Origin: Xanthobacteraceae bacterium
GTDB lineage: Bacteria > Pseudomonadota > Alphaproteobacteria > Rhizobiales > Xanthobacteraceae
Reading direction: 5' to 3'
DNA length: 43,846 bases
NCBI GenBank assembly: GCA_022844485.1
Contig: JALHLQ010000031.1
Location: forward strand, 1-43,846
The number at the start of each line of letters is the position of its first letter. The first letter of the stretch is position 1. Positions 1 to 11,531 of the stretch are shown here, piece by piece. The translations under genes and the position numbers were made by a program. Below the pieces are notes generated by a model. The model had not been told where the DNA came from and searched no databases. It was given only the letters and a program-made list of their open reading frames with translations.

Positions 1-33
1 CTTCTCGGCTAAATCGAAAACAGTAAGGCTCAT
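1..33 (-). CDS. possible 5' end of a divergent gene, cut by the window edge
   Basis: An ATG at 33 on the minus strand opens a frame that stays open to the window edge (11 codons, beginning M-S-L-T-V-F-D-L). A GGAG element lies 8 nt upstream, a good ribosome-binding distance. I do not recognise the product. If real, it is divergent from secG. The plus-strand alternative is that LLG-stop at 1-12 is the end of an upstream gene such as tpiA, which precedes secG in relatives. The sequence is too short to decide. Confidence 0.25.
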   Translation of the reverse strand, partial: MSLTVFDLAEK

Positions 34-234
34 GGTGGCGGCTCCGAATCAACCCCACCCAGGGAATCAGACTTCCCGCAAGGAGCAAACCGCCGTTAAC
101 CCGAGTTCGGAGCCCTGCGTTTTTGCACGCGCGGGTGGAAAACGGGCTGCTGATCGTGTAGACACCCGGTCGAAATCCCATATGTGGGCGTCGGGGCAAC
201 GGCTTTGCCGGCCCATGAGATTTGAGCGGATCTA
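34..234. other. intergenic region upstream of secG
   Basis: About 200 bases with no credible gene; the overlapping frames lack homology and have no ribosome-binding site. It presumably carries the promoter and leader for secG, and for a divergent gene if the minus-strand start at 33 is real. I could not fix a convincing -35/-10 pair. Confidence 0.5.
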
Positions 235-609
235 ATGCAGACGGTACTGATCATTATCCATCTTATGATTGTCACCGCGATGATCGGCGTCGTGCTCCTG
301 CAGCGCTCCGAAGGCGGCGGACTTGGTATTGGCGGCGGCGGCGGGTTCATGACGAGCCGCGGCACAGCCAATGTGCTCACGCGCGCGACGGCCTATCTGG
401 CCGGCGCCTTTTTCGTGACCAGCCTAGTCCTTTCCATCCTGGCCGGATGGGACCGCAAGCCGCGCTCGATCCTCGATAGCGGGGGCGCGCCGGCCCAGCA
501 GGTTCCCGGAGCTCCAGCGCCCCTTGCGCCGCCTGGAGGCGGGGTTCTCGACACCCTCCGGCAGCAAAGCCAGCCCCCTGCGGGGCCGCAGGCGCCGCAG
601 TCGCGCTAA
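235..609 (+). CDS. secG: preprotein translocase subunit SecG
   Basis: SecG is the small accessory subunit of the inner-membrane SecYEG translocon and assists SecA-driven export. The 124-residue product has the SecG pattern. A first membrane helix (about residues 2-20) is followed by the LLQRSEGGGLG signature and a glycine-rich cytoplasmic loop (about 21-37). A second membrane helix spans about 50-72. The C-terminal tail is long, rich in Pro, Ala and Gln, and probably disordered, as is common in alphaproteobacteria. The ATG at 235 directly precedes the first helix. It lies upstream of pyrG, an order usual in Rhizobiales, and a hairpin separates the two genes. Confidence 0.95.
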   Translation: MQTVLIIIHLMIVTAMIGVVLLQRSEGGGLGIGGGGGFMTSRGTANVLTRATAYLAGAFFVTSLVLSILAGWDRKPRSILDSGGAPAQQVPGAPAPLAPPGGGVLDTLRQQSQPPAGPQAPQSR

Positions 610-615
610 CCCTCC

Positions 616-646
616 AAGGGCCGGTTTCCGGCCCTTCGGCTTTCTT
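616..646 (+). terminator. rho-independent-like terminator after secG
   Basis: A perfect 9-bp stem (616-624 with 628-636, arm AAGGGCCGG) closes a TTT loop seven bases after the secG stop. A T-rich stretch (641-646) follows four bases past the stem. The U-tract is short, so termination may be partial and pyrG could receive read-through. Confidence 0.6.
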
Positions 647-693
647 AGGGATGTTTCGTGTTGGCGCTCGTCGAATCGGACCAGGGGAGTTAG

Positions 694-2334
<1,641 letters not shown>

Positions 2335-2411
2335 GCCTTATCCGAACGTGTACGGTCGGGGACATTGCTTGCCATTGACCCTTGTCAGGCCACCGGCCAT
2401 GGTCGCCGCCA

Positions 2412-3269
2412 ATGCACATGCCAACCGTCAGTCCTCCGCCCAACGCGACCGTCGCGGTCGGCGAAGTCGTTTTTGGTAACACGCTGCCGCTGGCGGTCAT
2501 TTGCGGGCCCTGCGCGATGGAAAGCCGCGCGCACGCGCTGGAGACCGCGTCCGCTCTCAAAGAGATCGCGACGAAGCTTGGCATCGGGGTCGTCTACAAG
2601 ACCTCCTTCGACAAGGCCAACCGAACAAGCGCGAGGAGCCCGCGCGGACTCGGCCTCGGTCAGGCTTTGCCGATTTTTGCTGAGATCCGTGCGACCATAG
2701 GCTTGCCTGTTTTGACCGACGTGCACGAGCCGGCGCAATGCGCGCCCGTGGCTGAGGTTGTCGACGTGCTGCAAATCCCGGCCTTCCTCTGCCGGCAGAC
2801 GGACCTGCTTGCAGCAGCCGCCGCCACCGGCCGCGCGGTCAACGTCAAGAAAGGGCAATTTCTGGCGCCGTGGGATATGGCGAATGTGGTTGCCAAAGTG
2901 ACAGGTGCAGGAAACCGCGACGTGCTGGTCACCGAACGGGGCGTGTCGTTTGGCTACAATACGCTCGTCTCCGATATGCGCGCGCTGCCGATCCTTGCGC
3001 GCACGACCGGCGCGCCGGTCATTTTCGATGCGACGCATTCCGTGCAGCAGCCGGGAGGGCAGGGCACTGCATCCGGGGGAGAGCGAGAATTTGTGCCCGT
3101 GCTCGCGCGCGCGGCCGTGGCTGTGGGCGTCGCCGGGGTGTTCATCGAGGCGCATCCGGATCCGGACCAGGCGCCGTCCGACGGTCCCAACATGGTCCCG
3201 ATGAGGGACATGGAGCGGCTCCTGCGCGACTTGCTCGCCTTCGACGCTCTCGCGAAGCGCGAGCGATAG
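2412..3269 (+). CDS. kdsA: 3-deoxy-8-phosphooctulonate (KDO-8-P) synthase
   Basis: KdsA condenses phosphoenolpyruvate with arabinose-5-phosphate to give KDO-8-phosphate, precursor of the lipopolysaccharide inner-core sugar. The product has the DAHP synthase/KDO-8-P synthase TIM-barrel signatures: [10 protein letters not shown] near residue 31, [32 protein letters not shown], and [15 protein letters not shown] near the C-terminus. The frame is open from a TTG at 2382. I prefer the ATG at 2412 (285 residues) or 2418 (283 residues), because the family N-terminus aligns there and the extra ten residues look non-coding. No strong ribosome-binding site separates the choices. An asparagine follows VNVKKG's valine rather than a metal-site cysteine, which suggests the metal-independent class (inference). 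Confidence 0.96.
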   Translation: MHMPTVSPPPNATVAVGEVVFGNTLPLAVICGPCAMESRAHALETASALKEIATKLGIGVVYKTSFDKANRTSARSPRGLGLGQALPIFAEIRATIGLPVLTDVHEPAQCAPVAEVVDVLQIPAFLCRQTDLLAAAAATGRAVNVKKGQFLAPWDMANVVAKVTGAGNRDVLVTERGVSFGYNTLVSDMRALPILARTTGAPVIFDATHSVQQPGGQGTASGGEREFVPVLARAAVAVGVAGVFIEAHPDPDQAPSDGPNMVPMRDMERLLRDLLAFDALAKRER

Positions 3270-3343
3270 CGAGAGGCGTACCCGTGACCGACCCGGCAAA
3301 ATGTCGGGCGGGCCATTCCGTGCCGACGGAGCTAAACCGCACC

Positions 3344-3356
3344 AGATAGGCTATCT
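3344..3356. promoter_or_regulatory. short perfect dyad upstream of the MFS gene
   Basis: AGATAG and CTATCT flank one G, a perfect 6-bp inverted repeat ending 38 bases before the transporter ATG. The position suits an operator or promoter element, but no regulator gene lies beside it. It could be chance. Confidence 0.3.
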
Positions 3357-3394
3357 AGTGCCTTCCAGCTAACCGGGCTCGACGATCTGCCCCC

Positions 3395-4582
3395 ATGCAC
3401 GGCCCTCAAGATCGCGCAGCGATCAATACCCGATATGTGCTGCCGGTCATCGGCATCGCCGGCTTCGCGACGGCGCTGGTCGCCCGCGCTGTGGACCCGG
3501 TCGTTCTGCCGATCGCAGAGGATCTCGCGGTCAGCCCGAAATCGGTGGCCCTGCTGTCTACGGCATTCGCGCTTCCGTTTGCGCTCATCCCGCCGATCTT
3601 AGGTCCTATCAGCGACATGGTCGGCAAGGTGCGGCTGATCTCCGTCTGCCTTGTCCTGCTGACGGCGACGGGCCTTATTTCAACCTTCGCGCCAAATTTC
3701 GAAGTCCTGCTCGGTTCGCGCATTGTTGCGGGTATGGCCGCCGGAGGCATCTTCCCCATCGCATTGGCCCTCGTTGGCGACCTCGTCCGTCTTGACGAGC
3801 GGCAGGTCGCCATCGGCCGGCACGTTGGGATCGTCATGATGGGAAACCTGCTTGGCGCAATCGCCGCCGGCGCCATTGCTGATCTCTTCGGGTGGCGCGG
3901 TGTTTTCGCCGTTCTCTCCGCCTTCGGTGCGCTCGCCTTTGTCATGCTTGTCTTGCGCACACGTTCGGTCAGTCTCCCGAAGCCGGCGCCTTTCAACCTG
4001 AAGTCGGTGCGGACAAGCTATCGAACCATCCTCAAGAATCCGCGCGCGAAGATTTGCTATGCGACCGTGTTCGTTGAAGGCGCGGCGGTGATGGGCATCT
4101 TTCCCTTCGTGGCGCTCCTGTTGCTCGCGGCAGGAGAAACGAGGGCTTCAATCACAGGTCTTGTGATTGCCGGATTTGGCCTCGGCAGCGTCGCCTATTC
4201 GTTCTTCGCAGGCCGAATGCTGAGCTGGTTCCGGCCGCTTCAGCTCGTTTCAGCCGGCGGAGTACTTGCAGGCTTGGCGTTAGGCGCTGTCGCGATCACC
4301 CCTCCCTGGCCGGTGCAGATCCTTCTCTTCACGGCGGTCGGCTTCGGCTTCTACATGCTGCACAATTATATCCAGCTGACGGTGACCGAACTGAACCCGA
4401 ACGCGCGCGGCGCCGCGATGTCGCTGCATGCGACGTCCTTTTTTCTTGGGCAAGCGAGCGGACCTGTGCTCTATGGCCTGGGCATCGCGATCATCGGGGC
4501 AACCGGCTCAATCCTGATTGGAGGATTGGCCATGTTGCTTGTCGGTCTGTTTGCGGCGCGCCTTCTGGGGCGCACGGCATAA
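3395..4582 (+). CDS. MFS transporter (probable drug/metabolite efflux)
   Basis: This is a 395-residue hydrophobic protein with about twelve predicted membrane helices in two halves, typical of the major facilitator superfamily. The loop between helices 2 and 3 carries the superfamily motif in the form GPISDMVGKVRL. Helix 4 begins near GSRIVAGMAAGGIFPIALALVGD, the arrangement of the DHA1 drug:H+ antiporter group. The substrate cannot be read from the sequence. It sits between kdsA and the minus-strand queF, where relatives usually go directly to eno. It ends one base from the end of queF, tail to tail. No clear Shine-Dalgarno sequence precedes the ATG at 3395. Confidence 0.88.
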   Translation: MHGPQDRAAINTRYVLPVIGIAGFATALVARAVDPVVLPIAEDLAVSPKSVALLSTAFALPFALIPPILGPISDMVGKVRLISVCLVLLTATGLISTFAPNFEVLLGSRIVAGMAAGGIFPIALALVGDLVRLDERQVAIGRHVGIVMMGNLLGAIAAGAIADLFGWRGVFAVLSAFGALAFVMLVLRTRSVSLPKPAPFNLKSVRTSYRTILKNPRAKICYATVFVEGAAVMGIFPFVALLLLAAGETRASITGLVIAGFGLGSVAYSFFAGRMLSWFRPLQLVSAGGVLAGLALGAVAITPPWPVQILLFTAVGFGFYMLHNYIQLTVTELNPNARGAAMSLHATSFFLGQASGPVLYGLGIAIIGATGSILIGGLAMLLVGLFAARLLGRTA

Positions 4583-4583
4583 C

Positions 4584-5036
4584 TCAACCCCGGCCGCGAT
4601 AGGTCGGCACGCCCTGCTCCGGTACCCATACGCCTTTGGGCAGTTTTCCTGCCTGCCAGAAGACGTCGATCGGCATCCCGCCCCGTGGATAGAAGTAGCC
4701 TCCGATGCGCAGCCAGCGGGGACGCAGCAATGCGACGAGCTTTTTTCCGATGGCGACCGTGACGTCCTCGTGAAACGCACCATGATTACGAAAGCTGTTG
4801 AGATAGAGTTTCAGCGACTTCGACTCGACCAGCCATGGCCCAGGCACATAATCGATCACCAAGATGGCGAAGTCCGGCTGTCCGGTGACCGGACACAGGG
4901 AGGTGAACTCGGGCATGGTGAATCGGGCGACGTAATTCGCGCTCGGATGCGGGTTCGGTACGCGCTCGAGCTTTGCTTTGTCGGGCGAGGGGGGCAGGCG
5001 GGAGGGCTTGCCAAGCATGCTCAATCTAGGAGGCAT
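4584..5036 (-). CDS. queF: NADPH-dependent 7-cyano-7-deazaguanine reductase
   Basis: QueF reduces preQ0 to preQ1 with NADPH, the committed step toward queuosine in tRNA. The 150-residue product matches the short, unimodular QueF type. The sequence [14 protein letters not shown] supplies the thioimide-forming Cys48 and the acid Asp55. [19 protein letters not shown] follows, containing the family's NADPH-binding region and catalytic-pocket Glu/His. The ATG at 5036 is adopted; an internal ATG at 5018 is possible and neither has a good ribosome-binding site. The gene is divergent from eno and ends one base from the MFS gene. Confidence 0.95.
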   Translation of the reverse strand: MPPRLSMLGKPSRLPPSPDKAKLERVPNPHPSANYVARFTMPEFTSLCPVTGQPDFAILVIDYVPGPWLVESKSLKLYLNSFRNHGAFHEDVTVAIGKKLVALLRPRWLRIGGYFYPRGGMPIDVFWQAGKLPKGVWVPEQGVPTYRGRG

Positions 5037-5142
5037 GAAAACGTTCTGACGGGGTTCCTGTCGGGTGCACCCATATACCCGTCGCGCCCCTTTGCGGCGA
5101 GGGGGTCATCCTGTAGAAGCCCCGGATCGTGAGAATTGGTGA

Positions 5143-7043
<1,901 letters not shown>

Positions 7044-7094
7044 GCCGATCTTGGCCTTAATGCCGCGTTAACATGCCTGATCCAGTCTGCGGGA

Positions 7095-7412
7095 ATGGTC
7101 ACTCGCGTCCGCCTGCGCGCCATCCTTACAACGCTCGGCCTTTACCTCGGCGCCGCGATCCTGATCGGCTACTTCGGCGTCCACGCCTATGGCGGCGCTC
7201 ACGGTCTGAAAGCTCGGCAAGACCTCACGCGACAGATGGCTGAGTTGACACAGGAACTCGGCGAATTGCGAGCCGAGCGGCGGCAATGGCAGCAGCGCGT
7301 GTCGCTTCTGCGGGCGGATGGTCTCGATCCCGATACGCTGGATGAGCGGGCGCGCGCCAAGCTCAACTATCTGCACCCTCACGACCTCACCTTGACGCTC
7401 AAGCCGCGCTGA
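7095..7412 (+). CDS. ftsB: FtsB/DivIC-type septum formation initiator
   Basis: This 105-residue bitopic protein has a single membrane helix (about residues 10-28) followed by a coiled coil (about 40-75, rich in Leu, Glu, Gln and Arg). It ends with the LRADGLDPDTLDERARAKLNY segment that marks alphaproteobacterial septum initiator proteins. Family members bridge FtsL and FtsQ and help activate septal peptidoglycan synthesis. Its place between eno and pdhA is the normal one in Rhizobiales. The ATG at 7095 follows CGGGA. Confidence 0.9.
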   Translation: MVTRVRLRAILTTLGLYLGAAILIGYFGVHAYGGAHGLKARQDLTRQMAELTQELGELRAERRQWQQRVSLLRADGLDPDTLDERARAKLNYLHPHDLTLTLKPR

Positions 7413-7427
7413 CCGGCGCAACACCTG

Positions 7428-7445
7428 CCAAAGCCGGCGCTTTGG
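7428..7445 (+). terminator. hairpin at the end of ftsB
   Basis: A perfect 7-bp stem (CCAAAGC at 7428-7434, GCTTTGG at 7439-7445) has a CGGC loop and starts 16 bases after the ftsB stop. No U-tract follows, so it may stabilise the 3' end or end transcription weakly. Its right arm overlaps the proposed pdhA -35 element. Confidence 0.4.
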
Positions 7446-7469
7446 AACCGTGGCCGCCACGCATACATT
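7442..7469 (+). promoter_or_regulatory. candidate pdhA promoter with a dyad in the spacer
   Basis: TTGGAA (7442-7447) and TACATT (7464-7469) are spaced 16 bases apart, like -35 and -10 elements. The spacer contains a perfect inverted repeat, CGTGG-CCG-CCACG (7449-7461), where a repressor would block RNA polymerase. The start of pdhA lies 72 bases past the -10. The leader also contains GGGG/CCCC hairpins near 7481-7496 and 7514-7531. Base matches only. Confidence 0.4.
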
Positions 7470-7541
7470 GTGCCCAGGGGGTGAGTTTCGCCCCGGAAGT
7501 TTTTCAGATATCTGGGGGTTGTTAAGACCCCGAGGACAGCC

Positions 7542-8594
7542 ATGGCCGTTGCCAAAAACAAGCCCGCGACCCCGACTGCGGAGACCCGGCCCCATCCAGC
7601 GGACAAGCCGAATTCAAAGCACGGCAAGGCTGGTGAGTTCAGCAAAGAGCAGGAGCTGTTCGCTTATCGTGAAATGTTGCTTATCCGGCGCTTCGAAGAG
7701 AAGTCGGGCCAGCTTTATGGCATGGGACTGATCGGCGGCTTCTGTCACCTGTATATTGGCCAGGAGGCGGTTGTCGTCGGCATGCAGATGGCGATCAAGG
7801 ACGGCGACCAGGTCATCACCGGCTATCGCGATCACGGCCACATGCTGGCTTGCGGGATGGACCCAAAAGGCGTGATGGCCGAGTTGACGGGTCGGCGCGG
7901 CGGCTATTCCAAGGGCAAGGGTGGCTCGATGCACATGTTCAGCGTCGAGAAAAATTTCTTTGGCGGCCACGGCATCGTCGGCGCGCAAGTTTCGCTCGGC
8001 ACCGGCCTCGCATTTGCAAATCGCTATCGCGAGAACGACAACGTGGCACTCACCTATTTCGGGGATGGCGCGGCGAACCAAGGCCAAGTCTACGAAAGCT
8101 TCAATATGGCGCAGCTTTGGAAGCTGCCCGTCGTGTACATCATCGAGAACAACCGCTATGCGATGGGCACCGCTGTGTCGCGCGCATCGGCGCAGACGGA
8201 TTTTTCGCAGCGCGGCGCCTCCTTTGACATTCCTGGCGAGCAGGTCGACGGCATGGATGTACGCGCCGTGAAAGCATCTGGCGAGAAGGCTGTCCGCTGG
8301 TGCCGTGAAGGGAACGGGCCGTATATCCTTGAGATGATGACCTACCGCTATCGCGGCCATTCGATGTCCGATCCCGCCAAGTACCGCTCCAAGGAAGAAG
8401 TCCAGAAGATGCGGAGTGAGCACGATCCGATCGAGCAAGTGCGCACGCGGCTTCTCATCCGGGGCATGGCGAGCGAGGATGAGCTGAAGAAGATCGACGC
8501 CGAGGTGCGGGACCTCGCCAACGAAGCTGCCGAGTTTGCAACGAATGACCGAGAGCCCGACCCCTCGGAATTGTGGACTGACATCTACCGCTGA
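7542..8594 (+). CDS. pdhA: pyruvate dehydrogenase E1 component, alpha subunit
   Basis: This is the alpha subunit of the heterotetrameric E1, which decarboxylates pyruvate with thiamine diphosphate and passes the acetyl group to a lipoyl domain. The 350-residue product is full length. An extended polar N-terminus (1-28) is followed by REMLLIRRFEEKSGQLYGMG. HCHLYIGQEA appears as FCHLYIGQEAVVVG. The ThDP motif runs from GDG (174-176) to ENN (about 202-204). YRGHSMSDPAKYRSKEE is the phosphorylation-loop region conserved in this family. SD GAGGA precedes the ATG. First gene of the PDH cluster. Confidence 0.97.
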   Translation: MAVAKNKPATPTAETRPHPADKPNSKHGKAGEFSKEQELFAYREMLLIRRFEEKSGQLYGMGLIGGFCHLYIGQEAVVVGMQMAIKDGDQVITGYRDHGHMLACGMDPKGVMAELTGRRGGYSKGKGGSMHMFSVEKNFFGGHGIVGAQVSLGTGLAFANRYRENDNVALTYFGDGAANQGQVYESFNMAQLWKLPVVYIIENNRYAMGTAVSRASAQTDFSQRGASFDIPGEQVDGMDVRAVKASGEKAVRWCREGNGPYILEMMTYRYRGHSMSDPAKYRSKEEVQKMRSEHDPIEQVRTRLLIRGMASEDELKKIDAEVRDLANEAAEFATNDREPDPSELWTDIYR

Positions 8595-8605
8595 TCGGAG
8601 GGAGC

Positions 8606-8893
8606 GTGTTGGCGAGCATCATGGCTGTTATCGCCTATGCCGCTGCCGCCGGCGCAGCGGCGAGTTGGCTTGTCGGCGCCGTTCTCTATGCTCGCACCCT
8701 GAGCCGATCTAATGAGCGTTGGGGATCTGGGTGGCTCCTGGTGCCGGTCTGGCCCTTGGCGGCAAGCCGGCTACCCGAGAGCAAGTCGCAATCTGAGTTT
8801 CTGAACAAGGCGCTGGTTGCTTTGCTGGCGTTTGTTCTGGTCGCAGCCACAGCGTACGCGGTCTCTGCCAATCTGCAACGGCTATCGAGGTAG
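8606..8893 (+). CDS. small two-helix membrane protein, function unknown
   Basis: This 95-residue protein has hydrophobic segments at about residues 5-27 and 68-87, joined by a short loop containing [22 protein letters not shown] do not recognise a named family. It starts at GTG 8606 or TTG 8609, just after a strong GGAGGGAG, within 15 bases of the pdhA stop, and ends ten bases before pdhB. It is therefore almost certainly translated from the PDH operon. Whether it is related to PDH function is unknown. An internal ATG at 8621 would remove five residues and has worse spacing. Confidence 0.65.
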   Translation: MLASIMAVIAYAAAAGAAASWLVGAVLYARTLSRSNERWGSGWLLVPVWPLAASRLPESKSQSEFLNKALVALLAFVLVAATAYAVSANLQRLSR

Positions 8894-8903
8894 GGCGGAA
8901 TCC

Positions 8904-10343
8904 ATGCCGACTCAGGTGCTCATGCCAGCGCTCTCCCCCACCATGGAAAAAGGTAATCTCGCCAAGTGGGTGAAGAAGGAAGGCGATGTGGTCCGCGCCG
9001 GCGATGTGATCGCTGAAATCGAAACGGACAAGGCGACGATGGAAGTGGAGGCCGTCGACGAGGGCACCCTCGGTCAAATCCTCGTCCCGGAAGGCACGGC
9101 CGATGTCGCGGTCAACACGCCGATAGCGGTGATCCTCTCGGAGGGGGAGGACGCCGGGGCGATCAGGGTTGCACCGTCAGGGGGTTCGCCGCCGAATACG
9201 CGTCAGCTCGCACAGCAGCAGAAGACCCACGAATCGCTTCCGCCGCTTGGGACCTTCTCCGCTGGCGGCGCGCAGCCGCACGTTCACCCGGCTCCCTCGG
9301 CTGTGGCAGAACCACCGAGCCCGGAGAACCCGGCGGAGCCCGACGTGCCTGAGGGAACGGCGATGATCACGATGACCGTGCGCGAAGCGCTGCGGGATGC
9401 GATGGCCGAAGAAATGCGCCGTGACAGAGACGTCCTCGTGATCGGGGAGGAGGTCGCGGAATACCAAGGCGCTTACAAGGTGACTCAAGGGCTGCTGCAG
9501 GAATTCGGCCCACGGCGCGTTGTGGACACCCCAATTACGGAGCATGGTTTTGCAGGCCTTGGGGTCGGCGCCGCCTTTGCCGGCCTAAAACCCATCGTCG
9601 AGTTCATGACCTTCAATTTTGCCATGCAGGCCATGGACCAGATCATCAATTCGGCCGCCAAGACCCTCTATATGTCGGGCGGACAGATGGGTTGCTCGAT
9701 CGTCTTCCGAGGGCCCAATGGGGCCGCCGCCCGCGTTGCGGCCCAGCACAGCCAGGATTTCTCCGCTTGGTTTTCGCAAGTGCCGGGTCTCAAGGTGATC
9801 GCGCCCTACACGGCAGCCGACGCCAAAGGGTTGCTGAAGGCCGCGATCCGCGATCCGAACCCAGTCATCTTCCTGGAAAACGAAATTCTCTACGGGCAAT
9901 CCTTCCCGGTGCCCACTCTGGACGATTTTGTGCTGCCCATCGGAAAAGCGAAAATCGCTCGTCCTGGCAACCACGTAACCATTGTCGCCTGGTCGATCGG
10001 GATGACTTATGCACTGCGGGCCGCAGAAGAGCTTGCGAAAAAACACATTCAAGCCGAGGTTATAGACCTTCGCACGCTGCGACCCATGGACACCGACACT
10101 ATCGTGACCTCCGTCATGAAGACAGGCCGGCTGGTTACGGTTGAGGAAGGCTGGCCTCAATCGGGAGTTGGTGCGGAAATTGCTGCACGCGTCATGGAGC
10201 GTGCGTTCGACTACCTTGATGCACCAGTCCGGCGTGTTACAGGCAAGGACGTCCCAATGCCCTATGCTGCCAATCTTGAGAAACTTGCGCTACCTGCGGT
10301 AGCGGAGATTATCGAGGCAGCAAAAGCGGTCGCTTACCGGTGA
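8904..10343 (+). CDS. pdhB: pyruvate dehydrogenase E1 component, beta subunit, with N-terminal lipoyl domain
   Basis: This is the beta subunit of E1, 479 residues. Residues 1-80 form a biotinyl/lipoyl domain with the lipoylation lysine Lys43 in [14 protein letters not shown] Pro/Ala-rich linker follows (about 85-150). The transketolase-like domain begins near [15 protein letters not shown] and contains [34 protein letters not shown] and the C-terminal transketolase domain. A lipoyl domain on E1-beta is a known alphaproteobacterial arrangement. The ATG at 8904 follows AGGGCGGA and starts exactly at the lipoyl domain; the frame is open further upstream but unlike the family. LipA, encoded at 19485, would supply the cofactor. 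Confidence 0.97.
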   Translation: MPTQVLMPALSPTMEKGNLAKWVKKEGDVVRAGDVIAEIETDKATMEVEAVDEGTLGQILVPEGTADVAVNTPIAVILSEGEDAGAIRVAPSGGSPPNTRQLAQQQKTHESLPPLGTFSAGGAQPHVHPAPSAVAEPPSPENPAEPDVPEGTAMITMTVREALRDAMAEEMRRDRDVLVIGEEVAEYQGAYKVTQGLLQEFGPRRVVDTPITEHGFAGLGVGAAFAGLKPIVEFMTFNFAMQAMDQIINSAAKTLYMSGGQMGCSIVFRGPNGAAARVAAQHSQDFSAWFSQVPGLKVIAPYTAADAKGLLKAAIRDPNPVIFLENEILYGQSFPVPTLDDFVLPIGKAKIARPGNHVTIVAWSIGMTYALRAAEELAKKHIQAEVIDLRTLRPMDTDTIVTSVMKTGRLVTVEEGWPQSGVGAEIAARVMERAFDYLDAPVRRVTGKDVPMPYAANLEKLALPAVAEIIEAAKAVAYR

Positions 10344-10347
10344 GCGC

Positions 10348-11052
10348 ATGCTACCGGTCACGCCTGTCCATCTCCTTCGCGGCCTGCCCGACGAAACCGA
10401 CGAAGCGCTGTTCGAACTTGGCCGGCGCATAAGGCGGGCCGCCGAGCACCGCTGGACGAGCTTTTCGCGACCGGATCACGCCGCCTTGGTGATGGTCCTC
10501 GAACAGTTCATCGTTCAAAATCAAATCCCTCTCCAGTTCAGCAAACGGCAAGAAAACGAGTCGTGGGCTGACCAACTCAGCTCTCTCCTCAAGCAGGTCG
10601 ATCTCTACAAAGAGGAGCTTCGGCTCACGCGAGCCGAACAAGACATTGCCGACCTCGTTGAAAGACGTGGACAATCCGGCGATGCAGGTCTCCCTTTCGG
10701 CCACGCGCTGCTCAATCGCGAGGACAAGACCTGGCTCCGTAAGAAGCTGAATCAGGTTCGCGTGCTGGTCGATGCGAGCTCCTTGCCAGGCCGGCAGCGT
10801 AACGCGCTCTATTCCCGCATTTCGAACCTGTTCAACGAACTGGAGAAGGACCTTACGCGATCGGATCCGTTTGTCGCATTCTCGGTTGATCTTGCCCTTT
10901 GCGTGGAGAACATGCGGGATCTTGGCCCTCCTGCAATGAACCAGTTCAAGGATGTGCTGCGGACGATCATGAGGCGGCGGGTGGAGCAGGAAGCGGAGCA
11001 GGCTTTCGGCCATGGGACCGTCGCGCCCTTTCCGAAAGCAGCCGAAGCCTAG
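10348..11052 (+). CDS. unrecognised 234-residue helical protein inside the PDH operon
   Basis: I do not recognise this protein. It is hydrophilic and mostly helical by composition, with no signal peptide, membrane segment or cysteine cluster. The most structured parts are a charged helical stretch (about residues 75-110) and RKKLNQVRVLVDASSLPG to FNELEKDLTRSDPFVAF (about 130-180). The ATG is five bases after the pdhB stop and the reading frame is intact. It is followed by the DUF5076-like gene, so it sits between pdhB and pdhC where relatives usually have at most the latter. Codon use resembles its neighbours. No function is proposed. Confidence 0.7.
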   Translation: MLPVTPVHLLRGLPDETDEALFELGRRIRRAAEHRWTSFSRPDHAALVMVLEQFIVQNQIPLQFSKRQENESWADQLSSLLKQVDLYKEELRLTRAEQDIADLVERRGQSGDAGLPFGHALLNREDKTWLRKKLNQVRVLVDASSLPGRQRNALYSRISNLFNELEKDLTRSDPFVAFSVDLALCVENMRDLGPPAMNQFKDVLRTIMRRRVEQEAEQAFGHGTVAPFPKAAEA

Positions 11053-11079
11053 CGGACCATCAGTTCTCGGGAGTAACGC

Positions 11080-11388
11080 GTGACAGACGACGGCAAGATC
11101 GAGGTATTTGATGCTCTCGCAATTCCGCCCACCGCTCTCCAACAAGGCGGCGTCGAGGTTCTTCGTGCGGCCATCGTCAATGGCGGCCTCCACGTGTCGC
11201 TGCGGCGGGCCTTTGACGATCCCGAAGCATGGGGGATGCTTCTGGCGGACATAGCGCGACACGTCAGCCGGGTGTTTTCAAACGAAACGGATGTCGAGGA
11301 GAATGACGCGATCGAGCGAATCCGCGGCGTCTTCGAGGCGGAGTTGGATCTGCCGACGGAAGAAGGCACAACCAGCCCGATCAGCTGA
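11080..11388 (+). CDS. DUF5076-like small protein of the PDH cluster
   Basis: This 102-residue soluble protein resembles DUF5076 proteins of Rhizobiales: GGVEVLRAAIVNGGLHVSLRRAF, then WGMLLADIARHVSRVF, then an acidic C-terminus. The family has no known function, but I recall members lying between pdhB and pdhC in relatives, which supports the call. The GTG at 11080 is preceded by CGGGAG at good spacing. The assignment rests on recalled family appearance, not on a search. Confidence 0.65.
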   Translation: MTDDGKIEVFDALAIPPTALQQGGVEVLRAAIVNGGLHVSLRRAFDDPEAWGMLLADIARHVSRVFSNETDVEENDAIERIRGVFEAELDLPTEEGTTSPIS

Positions 11389-11441
11389 TGACTGTGGAAG
11401 CCGTGATCGCGGCGCACGCGTTCGCGCGGGCTGCCGGCAAC

Positions 11442-11472
11442 TTGACCCTTTGATGGCAAGATCGAATATGCT
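11442..11472 (+). promoter_or_regulatory. weak candidate promoter before pdhC
   Basis: TTGACC (11442-11447) and TATGCT (11467-11472) lie in the 143-base gap before pdhC. The 19-base spacing is long for a sigma-70-type promoter. The gap is large enough for a secondary promoter, but this pair is only a suggestion. Confidence 0.25.
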
Positions 11473-11531
11473 TTGAGTGACAAGCCGCGCTGCACGCCGT
11501 TTGCTTGCGAACTCCGGTTCAGTGGTGCCCT

